From contig JAJYJN010000031.1 in the NCBI GenBank assembly GCA_021789455.1, forward strand, positions 1 through 11,377: DNA of 11,377 nucleotides, in the 5' to 3' direction. Of the stretch, positions 6,656 through 11,377 are shown one piece after another. The notes beneath the pieces are model-generated. The model saw nothing but the letters and a program-made list of their open reading frames with translations. It was not told the origin of the DNA and did no database searches. A program made the translations under genes and the position numbers. This stretch comes from a bacterium. Its GTDB lineage: Bacteria; SZUA-79; Acidulodesulfobacterales; Acidulodesulfobacteraceae. Within the stretch, counting starts at the first letter, position 1. Every line of letters begins with the position of its first letter.

Positions 6656-6840
6656 AAAACCCTGCGGTATTTGATGTTTGTTTTTAAAATTGACCCAACA
6701 GTTGGATAGAATGGGATTGTCACCGCCGGTTACGGTAAGGAAACTTTGGAAACTTTGATTCCTTTTTTCAATCGGCATACGGTTACCACCTATTTTTAAT
6801 AGGTCCAATTTTGGAACATCTTCGGTACATGCGGGGTTTT
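6656..6840 (+). ncRNA. ssrS: 6S RNA, RNA polymerase holoenzyme regulator
   Basis: 6S RNA mimics an open promoter and holds sigma70-RNA polymerase in stationary phase. It is placed here between zapA and fau, its classical position. The fold can be read by eye. The closing stem is AAAACCCTGC (6656-6665) with GCGGGGTTTT (6831-6840), then GTA (6667-6669) with TAC (6826-6828), GATGTT (6673-6678) with AACATC (6815-6820), and AAAATTGACC (6686-6695) with GGTCCAATTTT (6802-6812, one bulged C). A large central bubble follows (about 6696-6722 and 6783-6801). The upper arm has CCG and CCGGTT (6723-6731) with AATCGG and CGG (6770-6782), capped by AAGGAA (6737-6742) with TTCCTT (6759-6764). The length of about 185 nt is typical. 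Exact ends are uncertain by a few bases, and the RNA may be processed from the zapA-fau transcript; no convincing separate promoter was seen. Confidence 0.88.
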
Positions 6841-6845
6841 GTATA

Positions 6846-6880
6846 TTGCTGCTTTTCTGTCCTTCTGCTCTCCTTTCTTT
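6846..6880 (+). other. A-free, pyrimidine-rich tract between 6S RNA and fau
   Basis: Thirty-five bases contain no A and only four G, in a region that is otherwise A-rich. The tract lies just after the 6S closing stem and about 17 nt before the fau ATG. It may be a processing, Rho-loading or ribosomal protein S1 binding region; function is not established. Confidence 0.4.
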
Positions 6881-6897
6881 AATTAATTCCTAAAAAC

Positions 6898-7473
6898 ATG
6901 ATAAAAAAAACCGCCGCCAGAGATTTAATGAGAACTAAGCGTAATAAATTGGATGAATTTTTTATTAAATCGGCCAGTTTAAAAATTGCCGAATTTGCAT
7001 TAGATTACATTGAGGCCAATTCATTTAAAAATATAGCGATTTATATGAGCATAAAAAACGAGCCTAGAATCGAGTATGTCATAGATTTGAATAAAGAAAA
7101 AAAATTCGATATATTTTTACCGTTTTGCAAGAAAGAAGACCATATTTGTTTTAATAAATTAGAAGATATAAATTCTATGCGTAAAGATTATTTCGGCATT
7201 TCTTGTCCAAAAAACGATAATGTAATAGACGAAAAAGACATAGACGTTTTTTTCGTACCCGGGCTGGCATTCGATACGTCTGGAAATAGAGTCGGTTATG
7301 GAAAGGGCTGTTTCGACAGAATATTAAAAAATTCCGGCAAATCTTTTTTTGTTGGCGTATGTTACGATTTTCAATTAATTTCCGGCGATATACTTGAAAC
7401 GGACGATAACGATATCGGAATGGATTTGGTACTTACCGAGAAAGGAATGCACAGTGTAACTAATTTGCAATGA
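6898..7473 (+). CDS. fau: 5-formyltetrahydrofolate cyclo-ligase
   Basis: This is a 191-aa cytoplasmic enzyme that converts 5-formyltetrahydrofolate to 5,10-methenyltetrahydrofolate using ATP, returning the storage folate to one-carbon metabolism. The N-terminal basic helix (KKTAARDLMRTKRNKL) is typical of the family. The ATP/substrate motif PGLAFD (121-126) is followed by the signature GYGKGCFDR (133-141), where most homologues have GYGGGYYDR; the substitutions are conservative. Length is normal. The gene follows the 6S RNA, as in Escherichia coli, where the two are co-transcribed. No Shine-Dalgarno is present before the ATG: the 57 nt after the 6S closing stem contain a long pyrimidine-rich tract instead, so translation may depend on other leader features. 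Confidence 0.9.
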   Translation: MIKKTAARDLMRTKRNKLDEFFIKSASLKIAEFALDYIEANSFKNIAIYMSIKNEPRIEYVIDLNKEKKFDIFLPFCKKEDHICFNKLEDINSMRKDYFGISCPKNDNVIDEKDIDVFFVPGLAFDTSGNRVGYGKGCFDRILKNSGKSFFVGVCYDFQLISGDILETDDNDIGMDLVLTEKGMHSVTNLQ

Positions 7474-7499
7474 TTTGCATTAAATAAGGAGAAATAAGG

Positions 7500-9062
7500 A
7501 TGGCAGAATATTTTTTAATAATTTTAATAATTGTAATTTTAGCGGTGTTTTTTACGGCCGGATTTTTTATCAAGCATATTATCGATAAAAATTCTATCGA
7601 GAGCGCATTTTCAAAAATAGATTCAATTGCGAAGGAAACCGAAAAAAAAACCGAAGAAATTAAAAAAGAAGCCGCTTTAGCCGCTAAAGCCGAAGTTCTC
7701 CGCCATAAAGAAGCGGCAGACGAAGAAATCAGAATTCAGAAGCAGGAACTGAGCCAGCTTGAAAAAAGATTGTCCGTTAAAGAAGATAATCTTGAAAAAA
7801 GAATATCGTTAATAGAAAAAAAAGAAACCGATTTAATGAGAAGAGAAAAGATGTTGTCTCAATCAGAAAAAACAGCTTTAGAAAAAGAAAAACTTGCCGA
7901 AGAAAAACTTAAGGAAAAAATTATCGAATTAGAAAGGGTTTCGGGCATGACCTCCGCCGAAGCTAAAAATACCCTGATAAATTCTATTACCGAAGAAGCC
8001 AAGCATGAATCGGCAAAAGCCATCAAAAGAATAGAAGACGAAACAAGAGAAATTGCGGATAAAAAGGCGAAAGAAATAATAGCGACGGCAATTCAGCGTT
8101 ATGCGGGGGATTATGTCGCGGAAAAATCGATATCTTCCGTTCAGCTTCCAAGCGACGAAATGAAAGGCAGAATCATAGGAAGGGAAGGCAGGAACATCAG
8201 GGCGCTTGAAGCCGCTACGGGAGTAGATTTGATAATAGACGAAACGCCGGAAGCGGTAATACTGTCTTCTTTTAACCCCGTGAAAAGAGAGATTGCAAGG
8301 CTTTCGTTGGAAAGGTTAATATCCGACGGAAGAATCCATCCCGCAAGAATAGAAGAAATAGTCGGCAAAGTAGAGGAAGAGCTTAATCAGGCTATGAAAG
8401 AGGCCGGCGAGCAGGCTACTTTTGACGTCGGCATTCACGGCGTTCACCCCGAACTTCTTAAACTTTTGGGAAGATTAAAATACAGGACAAGCTACTCCCA
8501 GAATGTATATAATCATTCGATAGAAGTCGCTTTCCTCTGCGGAATAATGGCGGCGGAACTTAACATAAACGTTAAACAGGCCAAGCGCGCGGGTCTTCTG
8601 CACGATATAGGAAAAGCCGTTGACCATGAGGTTGAAGGTTCCCATGCGGTTATAGGCGCAGACCTCGCAAAAAAATTCGGGGAATCCCCTAAGGTAATAC
8701 ATGCTATAGCGGCGCATCATTTCGACGAGGAGCCTAACAGCGTTCTTGCCGTTCTGGTTTCGGCGGCGGATGCCTTGAGCGCGGCGAGACCAGGCGCCAG
8801 AAAAGAAATGTTTGAGACCTATGTTAAGCGGCTCGAAGAGCTGGAATCCATCGCTAATTCTTTCAGCGGAGTCGCTAAAAGCTACGTCATTCAGGCAGGA
8901 AGAGAAATAAGGGCTATAGTCCAGAGCCAGAAAATAACGGATGAAGATTCCGTTATGCTCTCGAAAGATATAGCAAAGAAGATTGAAACGACTATGCAGT
9001 ATCCGGGACAGATAAAAGTAACGGTAATAAGGGAAACGAGGGCAACCGAATTTGCAAGATGA
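7500..9062 (+). CDS. rny: Ribonuclease Y
   Basis: This is a 520-aa membrane-anchored endoribonuclease that starts mRNA decay. The domain order is complete: one N-terminal membrane helix (residues about 4-24, [20 protein letters not shown]), a long charged coiled coil (about 30-200), a KH RNA-binding domain with GRIIGREGR (223-231, GxxG at 227-230) and an HD metal-dependent phosphohydrolase domain. The HD ligands are visible: H339 in YNHSIE, H368-D369 in LLHDIGKA, H406-H407 in AAHHFDEEP, and the [14 protein letters not shown] segment. Length matches the family. AAGGAG lies 8 bases before the ATG, the best ribosome binding site in this cluster. It follows fau after 26 nt. The last 11 bases overlap the ymdB start. 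Confidence 0.97.
   Translation: MAEYFLIILIIVILAVFFTAGFFIKHIIDKNSIESAFSKIDSIAKETEKKTEEIKKEAALAAKAEVLRHKEAADEEIRIQKQELSQLEKRLSVKEDNLEKRISLIEKKETDLMRREKMLSQSEKTALEKEKLAEEKLKEKIIELERVSGMTSAEAKNTLINSITEEAKHESAKAIKRIEDETREIADKKAKEIIATAIQRYAGDYVAEKSISSVQLPSDEMKGRIIGREGRNIRALEAATGVDLIIDETPEAVILSSFNPVKREIARLSLERLISDGRIHPARIEEIVGKVEEELNQAMKEAGEQATFDVGIHGVHPELLKLLGRLKYRTSYSQNVYNHSIEVAFLCGIMAAELNINVKQAKRAGLLHDIGKAVDHEVEGSHAVIGADLAKKFGESPKVIHAIAAHHFDEEPNSVLAVLVSAADALSAARPGARKEMFETYVKRLEELESIANSFSGVAKSYVIQAGREIRAIVQSQKITDEDSVMLSKDIAKKIETTMQYPGQIKVTVIRETRATEFAR
9038..9042 (+). promoter_or_regulatory. Ribosome binding site supporting a TTG start for ymdB
   Basis: GAGGG lies inside the 3' end of rny, 9 bases before the TTG at 9052. 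No in-frame ATG occurs before the conserved GDIIGKPGR motif, so this TTG is the only plausible start that keeps the whole domain. Confidence 0.55.
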
Positions 9063-9849
9063 CGATATCGATATTCTTTTTATAGGAGACATTATAGGGA
9101 AACCAGGCAGGTTAGCCGTTAAATCTCTTATGGGCGGATTAATTGAAAAATATAAGCCGGAATTAATTATTGCAAACGGCGAAAATGCCGCTCACGGCAT
9201 GGGAATAACTCCGGATATCGCAGATTTTCTATTTGATTTAGGCATTAACGTTATAACTACCGGAAACCACATATGGGACCAAAAAAACATAATTCCGTAT
9301 ATTAATACGCATGACAGGCTTCTGCGCCCGGCAAATTACTCTGTTCTGGCTCCAGGAAAAGGATACGGCGTTTTCGATTCAAAATTGGGCAGTAAGATTG
9401 CCGTGATAAATTTAGAAGGAAGAGTTTTTATGAAGGGGCTTTCAGAGTCGCCTTTTACCGTTGCGAAAGATATAATTAAAGAGGTTTACGGCAAAGCCGA
9501 TGCCGTAATAATAGACTTTCACGCGGAAGCGACGTCGGAAAAAGAGGCTTTAGCCTTATATTTAGACGGGGAAATATCAGCTTTTTTAGGCACGCATACC
9601 CATGTGCAGACTAACGACGACATGATACTCCCTAAAGGCACGGCTTACATAACCGATGCCGGCATGGTCGGTTCAAAATATTCGGTATTAGGTACTAATA
9701 AAGATATAGCTATTAAAAGATATTTAACAGGAATGCCGGAAAAATTCATTCCGGAAGAAAACGATATAGTTTTAAATGCCGTTTCTATAACGGTTGACAA
9801 AAAAACGAAATTAAGTAAAAATATTGAAAAAATCCGCATTAATAAATAA
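9052..9849 (+). CDS. ymdB: YmdB-family metallophosphoesterase (2',3'-cyclic nucleotide phosphodiesterase)
   Basis: This is a 265-aa member of the YmdB/TIGR00282 family, calcineurin-like phosphoesterases with a two-metal centre. In Bacillus subtilis YmdB hydrolyses 2',3'-cyclic nucleotides and influences biofilm and motility decisions. Metal-site residues are in place: D13 in [12 protein letters not shown]44/N45 in NGENAAHG (42-49), N72-H73 in GNHIWD (71-76), H157 in [10 protein letters not shown] (155-164), and H182 and H184 in [10 protein letters not shown] (180-189). Length is normal. The start is TTG, 11 bases inside rny, so translation is probably coupled to rny. The rny-ymdB pairing is also seen in Firmicutes and fits a link between RNA decay products and this phosphodiesterase; the exact substrate here is inferred. 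Confidence 0.9.
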   Translation: MQDDDIDILFIGDIIGKPGRLAVKSLMGGLIEKYKPELIIANGENAAHGMGITPDIADFLFDLGINVITTGNHIWDQKNIIPYINTHDRLLRPANYSVLAPGKGYGVFDSKLGSKIAVINLEGRVFMKGLSESPFTVAKDIIKEVYGKADAVIIDFHAEATSEKEALALYLDGEISAFLGTHTHVQTNDDMILPKGTAYITDAGMVGSKYSVLGTNKDIAIKRYLTGMPEKFIPEENDIVLNAVSITVDKKTKLSKNIEKIRINK

Positions 9850-9879
9850 TAAATCCAGAAAAGGAATTTAAATTTAAAT

Positions 9880-11265
9880 ATGAACAGCTTGAATAACGTT
9901 GGCGCAAAAAAAGAGATAGAGGCCGAAATACGCAGACAGATAGAAGCTATTAAAAGAGGAAGCGTCGAACTCATTAAAGAAGACGAGCTTTTCGAAAAGC
10001 TGTCTTATTCCGTATCTAATAATATACCGCTTAAAATTAAAGCCGGTTTCGACCCTACTTCTCCTGATATACATCTGGGGCATACCGTTTTATTGAATAA
10101 ACTGCGGACATTTCAGGAATTCGGTCATACCGTATATTTTATTATAGGGGATTTTACCGCAATGATAGGCGACCCTACGGGAAAGTCTGAAACGAGAAAA
10201 CCCCTGTCCAAAGAAGACGTTTTAAAAAACTCCAAGGATTATAAAGAACAGGCATTTAAAATCTTAAAGCCGGAAAAAACTAAAATCCTTTTTAACAGCT
10301 GGTGGCTGTCTAATTTGAAATTAGACGAATTCATTAAAGTTTCTTCAAATTACACCGTTAGAAGAATGCTTGAAAAAGACGATTTCGAAAAAAGATTTCA
10401 GGACAACAGGCCTATAGCTATGCATGAGTTTATATATCCGCTTTTACAGGGTTTCGATTCTTTATTTCTCGAAGCGGATATAGAAATAGGCGGAAACGAC
10501 CAGAAATTCAACCTTATCGTAGGCAGGGAACTGATGAAAAGTTTCGGCTTAACTTCCCAGGTCATAATGACAATGCCTTTATTGGAAGGGCTGGACGGCA
10601 AAAACAAAATGAGCAAGTCGCTTGGCAATCATATAGGCGTATCCGACGAGCCTAACGAGATGTACGGCAAAATAATGTCGATATCCGACGATATGATGCT
10701 CAAATATTACGAGCTGTTGAGTTATATTTCCAATCAAGAATTAACGGAATTAAAATTAGAATTGGATAAAGGCTTAAATCCTATAATAGCTAAAAAAAGG
10801 CTTGCGCTGGAGATTGTAGAAAGATACCACGGCAAACCGCCTGCAGATAATGCGGAGAAATATTTTGAAGACAAGTTCCAGAAAAAGGCTAATCCGGAAG
10901 AGATGGCTTCCATAGAGTTTGACGATATTAGTTGGGGAAAATTCATAGAAAAGGTCGGAAGCGGAACGTCCGGCTTCGGCGGCGCGTCTATAGAGCCTTC
11001 GGATACCGTGATAATTAACGGAGCGTCTTTGCTGTCTCATATTAATGCCGTTTCCAGTAACGGCGAGGCAAAAAGGCTTATTAAGCAGGATGCCGTCAAA
11101 TTATATTTTAAATTGCATAACAAAGCCGTCAACGGTTTCAAAGAAATTGAAATTAAGCTCAGCGAGGACGTCAAAACCGTCTATTCAATACCATGTGATT
11201 CCAATGATTTCATACTAAAAGTAGGCAAGAAAAAAATATATAAAATAAAGTTAAAAAATAATTAA
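9880..11265 (+). CDS. tyrS: Tyrosyl-tRNA synthetase
   Basis: This is a 461-aa class I aminoacyl-tRNA synthetase that charges tRNA-Tyr. The Rossmann core includes AGFDPTSPDIHLGHTVLL (55-72, HLGH replacing HIGH), GDFTAMIGDPTGKSETR, the tyrosine-site region GGNDQKFN and the KMSKS loop (243-247). An S4-type RNA-binding domain follows at about 390-458 (GEAKRLIKQDAVKLYF to VGKKKIYKIKL). The protein is longer than the roughly 400-aa homologues of this TyrRS subgroup; the extra length lies between the core and the S4 domain, including a Gly/Ser-rich stretch at about 360-370 (GSGTSGFGGAS), and inside the S4 region. It begins 30 nt after ymdB with AAAAGGA 14 bases before the ATG. No terminator is seen after it; an rRNA promoter starts 8 nt downstream. 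Confidence 0.95.
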   Translation: MNSLNNVGAKKEIEAEIRRQIEAIKRGSVELIKEDELFEKLSYSVSNNIPLKIKAGFDPTSPDIHLGHTVLLNKLRTFQEFGHTVYFIIGDFTAMIGDPTGKSETRKPLSKEDVLKNSKDYKEQAFKILKPEKTKILFNSWWLSNLKLDEFIKVSSNYTVRRMLEKDDFEKRFQDNRPIAMHEFIYPLLQGFDSLFLEADIEIGGNDQKFNLIVGRELMKSFGLTSQVIMTMPLLEGLDGKNKMSKSLGNHIGVSDEPNEMYGKIMSISDDMMLKYYELLSYISNQELTELKLELDKGLNPIIAKKRLALEIVERYHGKPPADNAEKYFEDKFQKKANPEEMASIEFDDISWGKFIEKVGSGTSGFGGASIEPSDTVIINGASLLSHINAVSSNGEAKRLIKQDAVKLYFKLHNKAVNGFKEIEIKLSEDVKTVYSIPCDSNDFILKVGKKKIYKIKLKNN

Positions 11266-11273
11266 AAAAACGC

Positions 11274-11302
11274 TTGACATTAGTTTTGCATTTTTATATA
11301 CT
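11274..11302 (+). promoter_or_regulatory. Strong rRNA operon promoter
   Basis: A perfect -35 box TTGACA (11274-11279), a 17-base spacer and TATACT (11297-11302). The predicted start is near 11309. This is the best promoter in the window, and the downstream leader has the features of an rRNA operon. An A/T-rich stretch just upstream, covering the end of tyrS, could act as an UP element. Confidence 0.85.
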
Positions 11303-11308
11303 GTTTAA

Positions 11309-11377
11309 ACACTTCGAGTTAAGGTATCAACAACCTGCTAAAGAAGATCGGTCTTTGAGAACTAAACAGCACGCATT
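11309..11377 (+). other. rRNA operon leader (pre-16S), cut by the window end
   Basis: From the predicted transcript start to the right edge there is no ORF. The stretch ending in GTCTTTGAGAACTAAACAGC closely resembles the leader found just before 16S rRNA genes in many bacteria (TCTTTGAAAACT-type). The 16S rRNA itself has not begun: its conserved early sequence (AGAGTTTGATC) is not reached. The identity of the downstream gene is therefore inferred. Confidence 0.75.
11349..11360 (+). promoter_or_regulatory. boxA-like antitermination site
   Basis: CGGTCTTTGAGA fits the boxA pattern TGYTCTTTRANA apart from its first base and the Y position. In rRNA leaders boxA RNA binds NusB-S10 and lets RNA polymerase read through Rho termination. 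The position about 40 nt after the predicted start agrees. Confidence 0.65.

Noticed and set aside
6691..6696. TTGACC as a -35 box after zapA
   Set aside because: It is part of the paired 6S RNA stem (6686-6695 with 6802-6812), and no -10 box lies at a suitable distance.
7463..7479. Direct repeat ATTTGCA ... ATTTGCA at the fau-rny junction
   Set aside because: Two 7-nt copies, one at the fau end and one after it, are too short and too few to indicate a regulatory array or attachment site.
8475..9092. 205-aa open frame on the minus strand opposite rny/ymdB
   Set aside because: The plus strand here encodes the full HD domain of RNase Y and the start of YmdB with all catalytic motifs. The antisense translation has no recognisable domain, so it is a shadow frame.
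9645..9974. 109-aa minus-strand frame across the ymdB-tyrS junction
   Set aside because: It is hydrophobic only because it reads A/T-rich codons in reverse; both plus-strand genes are certain and there is no promoter or Shine-Dalgarno for it.
1..11377. Defence system, prophage, insertion sequence or CRISPR array
   Set aside because: Nearly all of the window is assigned to core genes with conserved motifs. There is no transposase, integrase, inverted-repeat pair or regularly spaced repeat to support any of these.

Overview
The window is one contiguous, AT-rich stretch of bacterial chromosome, densely packed with mostly plus-strand housekeeping genes. Several features together suggest a deltaproteobacterial-type (Desulfobacterota or related) anaerobe: a three-piece, ferredoxin-type glutamate synthase, a HdrB/HdrC-like iron-sulfur protein, the zapA - 6S RNA - fau order, and an RNase Y/YmdB pair. 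This lineage is an inference from gene content, not a measured placement. No mobile element, CRISPR array, tRNA or phage gene is visible.

Layout. Positions 2-250 hold the 3' end of pgsA (phosphatidylglycerophosphate synthase). It runs tail-to-tail, with overlapping 3' ends, into a minus-strand PAS + degenerate GGDEF protein (215-1132). The overlap contains a perfect 8-bp hairpin that looks like that gene's terminator. A 89-nt divergent spacer with a good sigma70-type promoter leads into a 441-aa HdrB-HdrC fusion (1222-2547). Next come the three separately encoded parts of glutamate synthase: glutaminase (2631-3767), ferredoxin + FMN synthase (3764-5284) and GXGXG domain (5327-6064). No NADPH-oxidising GltD is present, so electrons probably arrive from ferredoxin or another iron-sulfur carrier.

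A second cluster starts with a promoter at 6061-6088: a ZapB-like coiled coil, zapA, a 6S RNA gene (about 6656-6840, recognised from position and fold), fau, rny, ymdB and tyrS, with short or overlapping junctions. It couples cell-division scaffolding, global transcription control, folate salvage, mRNA decay and tyrosine charging. The last ~100 bases carry a near-consensus promoter (TTGACA-17-TATACT) and a boxA-like antitermination site. This is the leader of an rRNA operon whose 16S gene begins just outside the window.

Most of the window is ordinary core genome. The points that deserve a second look are the 6S RNA, the catalytically dead GGDEF domain that keeps its RxxD c-di-GMP inhibitory site, the reversed (B then C) Hdr fusion beside a GltD-less glutamate synthase, the terminator hidden in overlapping gene ends, and the rRNA promoter directly abutting tyrS. 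I found no clear evidence of a wholly new system.
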